In this document: one piece after another, positions 25,323-32,619 of the stretch | Numbering within the stretch: the stretch's first letter is position 1 | How the letters are laid out: every line of letters starts with the position of its first letter | Assembly (NCBI GenBank): GCA_023382655.1 | Contig: JAHDWK010000021.1 | Location: 62,001-126,000, forward strand | Direction: 5' to 3' | Source: Anaerolineae bacterium | GTDB lineage: Bacteria; Chloroflexota; Anaerolineae; Promineifilales; Promineifilaceae | Length of the DNA: 64,000 bases | The notes under the pieces: model-generated | What the model was told of the DNA's origin: nothing | The model's database searches: none | The model's input: only the letters and a program-made list of their open reading frames with translations | Program-made: the position numbers and the translations under genes

Positions 25323-27506
25323 ATGCGTGTATTCCAGGTGACCTTACCCCATTTCTACCAGATTGATAACCAGGATCAGGCGGCCGTGATCAGCCAGATG
25401 GTGTCGCTTTTTGCCGGGCCGGTGCAACACTGCCGCTTTCTCACCTTCATCATGCCCGCCAGCCTGGAGCGACTAGAGCGGGAACGCCGCCGCCTGGCCA
25501 TGGGCATCAGCGACGACTGGGCACGGCGCGGCCTGATGGAAGAGGTACGCATGATAGGCGAGTGGGCCAGTCGGGGCCAGATGCGTAAGACGCGCCACTA
25601 CCTGGTGGATTTTAACGACGCCATCAACACCAGCGACCTGGCGCACTGGCGGGTGGTGGGTGAAGAGAGCTACCCGCAGCTACCCATTCCCGGCGACTAC
25701 GCCGAACAGCACGATCACATGGCGCCCGTTCTGAAAAAGAAAGACGGCCGTTGGCAACCAGATAACAGCCGTTACCGCTATGCGGTGTTGGCCTCCTACC
25801 AACTCACCCGCACCTGGGATTGGCGGCATCCCCTGGCGCAGATGATTACCGCCGCCGATGGGCCGATGGTCATCTGCATTGACGTGCGCAAAGTCCATCC
25901 GGAGCGGGTGACTGCTTCGGCCGAATTCTGGCAGGGTATCGTTTTCAACGGCCAGGATCGCAATGCGGCTATCGCCAGGGAAGAAGCGGAAACGGCGCTG
26001 CAAGTACGGGATGAGGCAGTGCATCAGGTGCGGGTGCTGTTCATGCTGCTGGATAAAAGCGCGGCCAGTCTGCGGACGCGGCTGGACAGCCTGCGCAAGA
26101 CCAGCACCCAATATATGAAGGTAGACCGCATGTTGGGTTACCAGGCGGCGGCGTCTCGCATGTTTGGTCCGACCGCCAAACCGTCCGGGATGCCAGCCGG
26201 TCACTTCAACACCCTCAGCCGCGCCCCGGCCGTTTTTGCCGGCATGTGGGGCGTCGGCCGGGAGCAAAACCATCAGGGTTTTTACGTGGGCATTTCTGTT
26301 GATGAAGTGGCGCCGCACGTCTACTACCTGGATTGGCAAGGCAACGACCCCTTTCACGGCATCATCCTGGGGCGGACCGGCAAAGGCAAAACGGTTGGGG
26401 TGCAGGCGCTGGCCTGGCGCATGGCCGAACAAGACATTCAGGTGGTGCTGCTGGAACCGCAGGGGCACAGCCGCCGTCTGCTGCAACTGGCCGGGGGCAA
26501 GGATGTCTCTTACAGCCAGTTGTCTTATGCGACGACAAAACTCAACATCCTCGATGTGGTGTATGAAAATCCCACCGACCAGTACGATCATGTGCTGACG
26601 CTGCTGGGCCTGCTGCTGGATCCATTGGGCAATAATCCCCGCCGTTTTAGCAACGCCGAAATCGCTGCTGTTCGCCGCGCCTTGCAGTTGACCTATGCCC
26701 GTTACGATTGGGAAGCAGAGTTACTGGCCGACCAGACGCTGACGCCCACGTTGGAGACATTGTGCCGCAAGTTGGTCCAGGTAGCCGAACAGGTTGCCGC
26801 CGCGCCGGTGTTGACCATGGCCGACGCCCTGGCACCCATGACCGGCAGCCAGGTGGCGACGGCTGCGGCCGACCTGGCTGAAGAAATTGAAAGCCTCTAC
26901 GTCTACGGGGATTATGCCGCTACCTTCAACGTGCCCACCAATCTGGATTTGACACTCAAGGAACGTATTGTCCTGTTTGATTTCAGCCAGGTACCGGAGC
27001 GGCGACGGCCGTTGTTCTATTACGCTACCCTGGCGGGCATTAACCACCAGGTCCGGCGCAAACCACGCAAACGGGCCATCATCGTGGATGAAGTTCATTA
27101 CATGAGCCAGGAAGCGTCCCTGATGACCTTCCTGGCCAACATGGTCAAAACCGTGCGCACCTTCGGCGCCGCAGTGATTATGATTGACCAGGATTTGGAG
27201 GCGTTTGTGGGCGTGGAAGGGGCGCCGGCCGAATCTATGGCCACCGGTCTCAACATCACCGCCGGACAGTTCATGCTCAACAATGTGACCTGGTTGATTA
27301 TCTTTGGCATGAAACGAGGCGCCGCCTACCGGTTGGTGCACCATTACAAAGACGAAATCCTGCCCTCTCATGCGGAATTCCTGGCCCGCATGGGCAGCGA
27401 TGACCGGCATGGCAAGGGCATGGCCGTCGTCCGCGCCAATGGCAAAGCGGATATGGTGTACTTGCAACTGCGGCCGATTGAGGCGGAGTATTTATTGGGG
27501 AGCTAA
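25323..27506 (+). CDS. virB4: VirB4/TraE-family secretion ATPase
   Basis: 727 residues from ATG 25323. Walker A GRTGKGKT occupies residues 350-357. Walker B is RAIIVDEVHYM with Asp589/Glu590, followed by a region with VRTFGAAVIMIDQD and the VirB4-type end (NNVTWLIIFGMKRGAA, GKGMAVVRANGKADMV). The N-terminal 330 residues resemble the CagE/TrbE/VirB domain that docks on the inner-membrane complex. VirB4 hydrolyses ATP to build the channel and drive transport of DNA-protein or protein substrates. This is the best evidence that the island encodes a T4SS-like machine. It is preceded by the PrgI-like gene and followed by small genes and a coupling-protein-like gene. The ribosome site is weak. Confidence 0.88.
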   Translation: MRVFQVTLPHFYQIDNQDQAAVISQMVSLFAGPVQHCRFLTFIMPASLERLERERRRLAMGISDDWARRGLMEEVRMIGEWASRGQMRKTRHYLVDFNDAINTSDLAHWRVVGEESYPQLPIPGDYAEQHDHMAPVLKKKDGRWQPDNSRYRYAVLASYQLTRTWDWRHPLAQMITAADGPMVICIDVRKVHPERVTASAEFWQGIVFNGQDRNAAIAREEAETALQVRDEAVHQVRVLFMLLDKSAASLRTRLDSLRKTSTQYMKVDRMLGYQAAASRMFGPTAKPSGMPAGHFNTLSRAPAVFAGMWGVGREQNHQGFYVGISVDEVAPHVYYLDWQGNDPFHGIILGRTGKGKTVGVQALAWRMAEQDIQVVLLEPQGHSRRLLQLAGGKDVSYSQLSYATTKLNILDVVYENPTDQYDHVLTLLGLLLDPLGNNPRRFSNAEIAAVRRALQLTYARYDWEAELLADQTLTPTLETLCRKLVQVAEQVAAAPVLTMADALAPMTGSQVATAAADLAEEIESLYVYGDYAATFNVPTNLDLTLKERIVLFDFSQVPERRRPLFYYATLAGINHQVRRKPRKRAIIVDEVHYMSQEASLMTFLANMVKTVRTFGAAVIMIDQDLEAFVGVEGAPAESMATGLNITAGQFMLNNVTWLIIFGMKRGAAYRLVHHYKDEILPSHAEFLARMGSDDRHGKGMAVVRANGKADMVYLQLRPIEAEYLLGS

Positions 27507-27587
27507 AGAGTAACAAGGGGTAGGGGCAAGGGCGCTGCCAGATTTGCCGCCTGTAACGCGCCCCCTGCCACAGGAAAAGGGAAAATT

Positions 27588-27779
27588 ATGAGCAATAAAC
27601 TTTTAGACCGATTTCGCCAGCAAGAAGCAGACAACATCGCCCTCTCGGTGAAGTTCAACCACTGGTCCCTGGTGATGATAGCCGTGATGATTCGAGACCA
27701 GGAGCAGAAGTTGGTGGCCAGTGACCTGCCGGTAGATGATGATGGCCAGCAGGATAACTTCTGGGAAAGGATAGCTTGA
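27588..27779 (+). CDS. small soluble protein, unknown function
   Basis: 63 residues from ATG 27588, with AAAAGGGA shortly upstream. Charged and helical (LLDRFRQQEADNIALSVKF), with an acidic Asp-rich tail (DLPVDDDGQQDNFW). No signal peptide or membrane span. It lies 81 bases after VirB4 and 13 before the DUF1461 gene, within the same transcriptional direction. Family not recognised. Confidence 0.55.
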   Translation: MSNKLLDRFRQQEADNIALSVKFNHWSLVMIAVMIRDQEQKLVASDLPVDDDGQQDNFWERIA

Positions 27780-27792
27780 TCAGGAGCGCGGT

Positions 27793-28581
27793 ATGTCCGA
27801 GAATCTGAAAGTCGCCTGTTGGCTGCACCGGCTGGTGGTAGTGACGCTGCCGCTGTTTCTCAGTTTTAGCTGGATGACTCTGGTCATTGGCCCGGCATTC
27901 CCCCGTCACGTATATGCCCGACCAGACTTTCCCCCTGACCTGCAAGGGATGCCGCCAGCAACGGCCGTCAGCCGGGGATTGGTACCTTTGACACAAGCCG
28001 AACGGCTGGAACTGGCATTAGGGGCCGTCGCCTATCTGGAGAGCTGGCAGCCGGCCGAAGTCGCCATCGTCATGCTGGCGGAACAACAACTACCTCACAC
28101 CGGCGTGCGGCTCTACAGCCAGCGCGAATTGGCGCACCTGGTGGATGTGAAACACCGCACCGACACCGCGCGCCGGCTCGCCCTGTTCACGGCCGTGCCC
28201 GTCATTGGAGGACTGCTATTCTTGCAGAGACGGCCGTCGACAAGAAGAGTCGCCTATCTGGCTTTAGGTCAGGGTGGATTGTTCACCATGATCCTCCTGA
28301 GCGGGTTTGTCGGCCTGATTCTCTCTGGCTGGGGCTTCTTTTTCTACCAGTTTCATGGCCTGCTCTTTCCGACGGGCACATGGACATTTGCCGCAACTGA
28401 CAGCCTGATGCGTCTATACCCGGAACAACTTTTTCTGGACGTAGCGGTGATGATGAGCGTGGGGGCATGGCTGTGGGGTGTGGGGGCGGCCGTGGCCGGT
28501 TACCTGCTCGCCGGACACGCCGCTGTTCAGGCTGCAAAACAACAAGTAAGAGGAATGCATGTTCAAAAAACTGTTCGGTAA
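27793..28581 (+). CDS. DUF1461 / TIGR01906 integral membrane protein
   Basis: 262 residues. Four to five membrane segments surround an extracytoplasmic loop that holds the family marks: LYSQRELAHLVDVK before the second span, and FYQFHGLLFPTGTWTF with LYPEQLFLDVAV near the C-terminus. This layout (N-terminal span, loop with YSxxExxHLxDVK, then FxxFHxxLFP and W) is that of DUF1461, whose role is unknown in general. It is not usually discussed as a T4SS part, so its location between VirB4 and the coupling-like gene is notable. It overlaps the next gene by 23 bases. Confidence 0.75.
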   Translation: MSENLKVACWLHRLVVVTLPLFLSFSWMTLVIGPAFPRHVYARPDFPPDLQGMPPATAVSRGLVPLTQAERLELALGAVAYLESWQPAEVAIVMLAEQQLPHTGVRLYSQRELAHLVDVKHRTDTARRLALFTAVPVIGGLLFLQRRPSTRRVAYLALGQGGLFTMILLSGFVGLILSGWGFFFYQFHGLLFPTGTWTFAATDSLMRLYPEQLFLDVAVMMSVGAWLWGVGAAVAGYLLAGHAAVQAAKQQVRGMHVQKTVR

Positions 28582-30067
28582 ACGCGCCGCGCAGGAGAAA
28601 TGGGAGGCCGGACTGGTCTGGTTCCGGCTGCGGTATGGGGAAGCGACCCGGCCAACGTGGTGTATTAACCTCCTGTCACGCCCCCAGGCTTGCGGCCGCA
28701 TCGCCCTCTATTTCCGACCGGGAGAACCGGTCTCGCAGCTCTATCTGGGTCTTCCGGAAACCCATACGCGCCTGCTACAGCGGATGGGGGCCGATTTTGG
28801 CTTTTCGCTCAAGCCCAAACTGCCTGACGTGACCATTCCGGCAGCCGGGCGGATGACGGCCGTGGTCAACCTGCCCTGGGACAAGGCCTTTGTCGCCCAA
28901 ATCACGAACGAATCTGCCTTTGTGAGTCTGGTTGAGAGCCCTAACAAACGTGGCGCGTATCTGCCGCCGCCACCGGCGGTGAAGTCTGGATATGACCCGG
29001 CTGTATGGCACTTACCGCATAATCCCTTACCCGGACTGACGCTAAAGCCTTTCTGGGACGGCCAGCCGCCCCCGGTGCACCTGATCGCTGCTGGGCCGGA
29101 TACCCGCTGCTGGCTGTTGGGGCGGTCACCATCAGGCATCCCCTTGCAACTGTCCGGCCGGGTTAACATCTACGGCCGTCAAGAAGCCGTCGCCGATTGG
29201 CTGGTACACCAGGTGACGCAGATGGTCACTGCTGACCCTAGCAATCTGGTGGTCATTGACGGCGCTGGCGATCTGGTACCCCGCTTGAAACGGCAAGCGG
29301 CCGTGACCCGGCTATTGGGTGAGCAGTTGGCCTACGTGGACCTTGACGGGGCGTGGTTGGCCGGTGGGTTTAATCCCCTGGCCGCCGCGCCGGGAGAAAG
29401 TGAGGCTGCCCTGGTGCAGCGCTGGCAGTATTGGTTCCAGGGCATGAACGTCCATCCGCAGGGCATTCACCTGCTGGCCGAGGCGCAGCGGGAGGGGGTG
29501 GGGGATATTCCCGCTTTGCGCAAGTGGCTGAAACAGGCCGAGCGACGGGGGCAGTACGCGGCCACTTCGACAGAGCCTGTGCTGAGCTTGCCGAAGTACT
29601 CAGTACCGGCTGTTTCCAGCCTGGGTCTGGCTTTGAACCGGCTCACGGCCAGCCGTGCCCTGCGTGAATGGTTGGAATGGCCGGTCAATCGTTTTGACAT
29701 TTTACCGGAAGGGGCGCTTTTTTTTGCCTGCCGGGGAACGGGCTGGGACCGGCAGCAGTTGTTGCGCGCTGTTATGCTCGGTGTCATGGCAGTTACTGAT
29801 GTGCGTCTCATTGTGCACGGCATAGGTGACCTATGGCGTACGAGCATAGGCGGTGAAATTCCACCGCCATGCCACCTGATCTTAAGTAATGGGCCGCTTC
29901 TATCACAAAGCCATCTGGTTTTTACGGAAACGGAGGCAGCGGTTGCTGACCGATTGGCCGCCCGCTTTGGCCACGATGATAAACAAATGGCGGAAAATTT
30001 ACAGTTATTGGGACGCCGGGAAGCGGCTGTTCTGGTGGCGGGCCAGATGGTTTTAGCCCGTTGGTAA
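28559..30067 (+). CDS. coupling-protein-like (VirD4/TraG-like) protein without a visible P-loop
   Basis: 502 residues; AGAGGA lies just before ATG 28559. The central region reads NLVVIDGAGDLVPRL, then LAYVDLDGAWLAGGFNPLA. This is the order seen in TraG/VirD4 ATPases around Walker B and the FNPL block. Where the Walker A should be, the sequence is LQLSGRVNIYGRQEAVADW, with no GxxxxGK[ST]. The C-terminal half has DIPALRKWL, REWLEWPVNRFDILPEGALFFACR and a Trp-ending tail. There is no membrane segment. It may be an ATP-independent adaptor or a degenerate coupling protein that selects substrates for VirB4. An in-frame repeat insertion (29564-29597) adds TSTEPVLSLPKYS. The family is not certain. 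Confidence 0.5.
   Translation: MFKKLFGKRAAQEKWEAGLVWFRLRYGEATRPTWCINLLSRPQACGRIALYFRPGEPVSQLYLGLPETHTRLLQRMGADFGFSLKPKLPDVTIPAAGRMTAVVNLPWDKAFVAQITNESAFVSLVESPNKRGAYLPPPPAVKSGYDPAVWHLPHNPLPGLTLKPFWDGQPPPVHLIAAGPDTRCWLLGRSPSGIPLQLSGRVNIYGRQEAVADWLVHQVTQMVTADPSNLVVIDGAGDLVPRLKRQAAVTRLLGEQLAYVDLDGAWLAGGFNPLAAAPGESEAALVQRWQYWFQGMNVHPQGIHLLAEAQREGVGDIPALRKWLKQAERRGQYAATSTEPVLSLPKYSVPAVSSLGLALNRLTASRALREWLEWPVNRFDILPEGALFFACRGTGWDRQQLLRAVMLGVMAVTDVRLIVHGIGDLWRTSIGGEIPPPCHLILSNGPLLSQSHLVFTETEAAVADRLAARFGHDDKQMAENLQLLGRREAAVLVAGQMVLARW
29564..29597. repeat. dispersed TTCGACA/GCTCAG repeat, inverted form, inside a CDS
   Basis: ACTTCG at 29564-29569 and CGAAGT at 29592-29597 bracket a core that is the reverse complement of the GCTCAGCACAGGCT repeat at 14236-14300. 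It is translated in frame as STEPVLSLPK, a peptide I know as recurring in proteins from unrelated environmental genomes, always produced by this repeat. Confidence 0.75.
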
Positions 30068-30141
30068 ATAGTGAACCGGAAGGGCGCCGAGATTGATTGT
30101 TGCGCTCTCACAACAAATGCTGTATGAATACAACAAAACTC

Positions 30142-30170
30142 TTGACAATTGAGAAAACGGCCGTTATTAT
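30142..30170 (+). promoter_or_regulatory. sigma-70-type promoter P1
   Basis: TTGACA (30142-30147), a 17-base spacer, then TATTAT (30165-30170). The spacer ends in ACGGCCGT. The -10 lies inside palindrome 1. Confidence 0.65.
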
Positions 30171-30187
30171 AATGGCGATTATAATAA
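30164..30187. repeat. palindrome 1 (operator candidate)
   Basis: Perfect 10-bp arms: TTATTATAAT at 30164-30173 and its reverse complement at 30178-30187, with GGCG between. It covers the -10 of promoter P1. Confidence 0.85.
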
Positions 30188-30233
30188 TACCCTTTATGAC
30201 CACAGTGGTTGTTCAATGTGTTCAAATAAGGGT

Positions 30234-30272
30234 TTATTATAAACGCCATTATTATAATAGCGTTTATAATAA
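30234..30272. repeat. palindrome 2 (operator candidate)
   Basis: Perfect 13-bp arms: TTATTATAAACGC at 30234-30246 and GCGTTTATAATAA at 30260-30272. The 13-base centre itself contains another ATTATTATAAT half-site. Confidence 0.85.
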
Positions 30273-30420
30273 GTGCTTTTTGCTAAACAGCATTTTTGAA
30301 ACCTCAACTTCCCCTCAATCACTCTTCTGGGTTTTCTTTGAAATCCCCTCTCCTTTAACCAAGGCTGAAAAGACGGCTTTTACCCCAAGAAAAAAGACAA
30401 AATATCTGAGAAAAGCTAAC

Positions 30421-30449
30421 TTGACCATTAAGGAAGTTTCGTTTATTAT
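30421..30449 (+). promoter_or_regulatory. sigma-70-type promoter P2
   Basis: TTGACC (30421-30426), a 17-base spacer, then TATTAT (30444-30449). It has the same geometry as P1, again with the -10 inside a palindrome. It lies about 100 bases upstream of the ATPase start. Confidence 0.6.
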
Positions 30450-30481
30450 AATAGAGATTATAATAAACACTATTTCCTTAA
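30428..30481. repeat. palindrome 3, nested
   Basis: Inner arms GTTTATTATAAT (30441-30452) and ATTATAATAAAC (30457-30468), with AGAG between. Outer arms TTAAGGAA (30428-30435) and TTCCTTAA (30474-30481). It covers the -10 of promoter P2. It could also fold as RNA. Confidence 0.85.
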
Positions 30482-30550
30482 AGTCCTGTAGTGGTTTGGG
30501 CTTACCCATAGTGGCTGGAAACCACAGGTGGCTAGTGAGGTCACAATAAG

Positions 30551-32038
30551 ATGGCCAAAGAGTTTATTGGACGCCAACGTGAATTACAGTTATTCGACCG
30601 GTTATGGAATTCAAAGGATTCTGAGCTGATTATTCTCTACGGCCGTCGCCGGGTGGGGAAGACACGCCTGTTGACCCATTGGATGAACCGGCATCGGGCT
30701 CAAGGCGCCGGCCTGTACTGGATGGCTGAACCCACCTCAGCTGTGGACCAGCTGCGTTCCTTTTCGCAGGCGTTGGCCAATTTTAGCGATCCCGACGAAC
30801 CGGCGCCGTTGGATTTCACCTATGCTAACTGGGAACAGGCGCTGCGCCAGGCGGCGCTTTTGGCCAGCAAACAGCGTATGGCTCTCTTCATTGATGAGAT
30901 CACCTACTTGATGGACATCAACCCGGACATTATCGGCACACTGCAAAAGGTGTGGGATCATCGCCTCAAGGAGTCCAATATCCTGCTGACTCTATCCGGT
31001 TCACATATGGGGATTATTGAAAAGAATTTACTCGATTACCGAGCGCCGCTGTACGGGCGGGCCACCACCACCGTCAAACTTCAACCCCTGCCATTTGGCG
31101 TCACCAAAGAGTATTTCCCTGGTTATTCCCCCATTGAGCGGGTCATGGTGTATGCCATATGGGGTGGCGTGCCCGCTTACTGGGAGCGGATTGACCCCAC
31201 GATAAGCGTGATGCAGAATCTGCGTTTGCAGTTGCAACCGTCTAATTCCTGGATGGTCGATGAGCCACGTCTGCTGCTGCAGGATTTCCTGACGGACATG
31301 TACAACTATGTGGGCATCATGCGCGCTATGGCGGCGGGCGCCCAGACGTTGAAAGAAATAGGCGACCGCAATGGCCTCTCCAGCACCCATATGAGCAGCT
31401 ATCTGAGTGTATTACGGGATACCGAGTTTGTGGAACGTATCGTCCCGGTCACTCAGCGAAACTTACAATCCCGCTTGGGTCGTTATATCGTGACCGACCC
31501 GTATCTACGTTTTCACTATCGTTTTCTGGCGGCTTATCAATCCAAGCTGGCGATGGGGCAGCAGCAAGAAGTTATGCACACCATTGAAGCAAACCTGCCC
31601 CAGTTTATTGAGACGAACACCTGGCGCGAAATTTGCCAGGAATGGCTCCTCTATGCCAGTGATCGCGGCGAACTGCCGGTACCGATTCAGGTCGTCGGTG
31701 GCGAATGGAAACGCACCTTCGAGGTAGATGTGGTAGGCATTGACGAAGGCAGCCGCAGCCTGATTTTGGGCACCTCCCAGTGGAGTGAAGAACCAGTGGG
31801 GGCAGAAGTCATCCAGGAGTTGGTGCAAAAAACCGCGGCTATTATTCCCCGCAATGAATCGTGGCGGGTGTATTATGTCGGATTTTCTGCCAATGGTTGG
31901 ACGCCAACGGCACAGGCCCGCGCCGAAGCGGCCCTCACGGCCAGTAAACCGCGCAATCGGTGGGAGATGGTCGGGGTTCGCCTGCTTGATTTGGCGGCCG
32001 TGGATAATGATTTGACCCGCTGGTCAGAAGGGAATTAG
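30551..32038 (+). CDS. archaeal-type AAA ATPase (ATPase_2) with DUF234 nuclease-like C-terminus
   Basis: 495 residues from ATG 30551. P-loop GRRRVGKT is at 31-38 and Walker B-like MALFIDEITYL at about 113. The order then follows the ATPase_2 family: a winged-helix region near 270-300 (QTLKEIGDRNGLSSTHMSSYLSVL) and DUF234 at about 310-460. DUF234 is a PD-(D/E)xK nuclease-like fold. Here Glu391 and Asp393 (FEVDVVG) are present, but the expected ExK strand reads GTSQW at 407-411, so the catalytic Lys is missing and nuclease activity is doubtful. Family members often travel with mobile DNA, but their function is unsettled. The winged helix might bind the palindromes upstream. A strong hairpin follows the stop. 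Confidence 0.85.
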   Translation: MAKEFIGRQRELQLFDRLWNSKDSELIILYGRRRVGKTRLLTHWMNRHRAQGAGLYWMAEPTSAVDQLRSFSQALANFSDPDEPAPLDFTYANWEQALRQAALLASKQRMALFIDEITYLMDINPDIIGTLQKVWDHRLKESNILLTLSGSHMGIIEKNLLDYRAPLYGRATTTVKLQPLPFGVTKEYFPGYSPIERVMVYAIWGGVPAYWERIDPTISVMQNLRLQLQPSNSWMVDEPRLLLQDFLTDMYNYVGIMRAMAAGAQTLKEIGDRNGLSSTHMSSYLSVLRDTEFVERIVPVTQRNLQSRLGRYIVTDPYLRFHYRFLAAYQSKLAMGQQQEVMHTIEANLPQFIETNTWREICQEWLLYASDRGELPVPIQVVGGEWKRTFEVDVVGIDEGSRSLILGTSQWSEEPVGAEVIQELVQKTAAIIPRNESWRVYYVGFSANGWTPTAQARAEAALTASKPRNRWEMVGVRLLDLAAVDNDLTRWSEGN

Positions 32039-32052
32039 AACGGCGGGATAAA

Positions 32053-32082
32053 CGAAGCCAGGTGTGACAGCACCTGGCTTCG
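32053..32082 (+). terminator. strong hairpin after the ATPase gene
   Basis: CGAAGCCAGGTG (32053-32064) pairs perfectly with 32071-32082 around a 6-base loop, 15 bases after the stop. There is no T-run, so termination is likely but not certain. Confidence 0.6.
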
Positions 32083-32389
32083 TAACAACCGAATAGGATC
32101 TGTTTTGTGTAACGGCTCGTTGAGTTGACAGTACCCCTTTTTTGTGGGGAGGGGGCAGCTTTGTCTTCTCCCGAAATCCTCCGGCCTGGCTTGAGGGTAA
32201 CACATGCCAGGAGAGGCTGTCAACCAGAGACACACATCGGCCTTTCTGCTGGCTTGTTGGGTAATGGTCTAGTGTTTTAGCCGGTAGTTTATTAGAAAAT
32301 CCCACGCAGCCGGCGAGCAGATCCCTTGATTAATTTGTGTTTTCCGTGGCAGAAAAACTGTTTTGGGCAGTCTCTGTCGCATAAAACAA

Positions 32390-32420
32390 AAAAGCTAAAC
32401 GTTTGCATCGTTTAGCTTTT
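32390..32420. terminator. bidirectional intrinsic terminator
   Basis: AAAAGCTAAACG (32390-32401) and CGTTTAGCTTTT (32409-32420) form a 12-bp stem with a 7-base loop and A/T flanks on both sides. Confidence 0.7.
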
Positions 32421-32619
32421 CGCAGAAATCACATTGCCACATACAGGGCTGAGGTGTGACCGCACCCCAGCTTTGCAGCCCCTTTAATGGGGAGGGGGGA
32501 TTTGTGTCTCCCTGTGGCGATCTATATCACTTAAGGAGAATAACACAGGCTGATCGCTGTGTCAATACACCTTGCTTTCGCATAGGTAATTTAACGCTGC
32601 CTGATAGCCGTGTTACAGC

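Larger units (their letters stand above)
30068..30550. promoter_or_regulatory. 483-base AT-rich control region with three palindromes
   Basis: No gene. This is the most AT-rich stretch near the island. It contains three long palindromes with a shared half-site (TTATTATAA), two consensus-like promoters, and one ACGGCCGT next to the first -10. It separates the coupling-like gene from the ATPase_2/DUF234 gene and is presumably that gene's control region. Confidence 0.75.
32039..32619. other. 580-base intergenic region with hairpins and two related GC-rich blocks
   Basis: No gene recognised. It holds a strong hairpin at 32053-32082, a terminator-like hairpin at 32390-32420, and two blocks (about 32053-32226 and 32449-32570) sharing, in the same order, GGTGTGAC-GCACC, CCCCTTT-GGGGAGGGGG, TTTGT-TCTCCC and TAACACA-GCTG-GTCAA. 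They may be diverged copies of one element or RNA. Confidence 0.5.

Noticed and set aside
26721..27467. Minus-strand frame opposite the virB4 gene
   Set aside because: His-rich antisense of the VirB4 coding sequence; no ribosome site or family features.
30164..30468. CRISPR array from the repeated AT palindromes
   Set aside because: Arms differ, spacing is irregular and spacers are absent; an operator cluster fits better.
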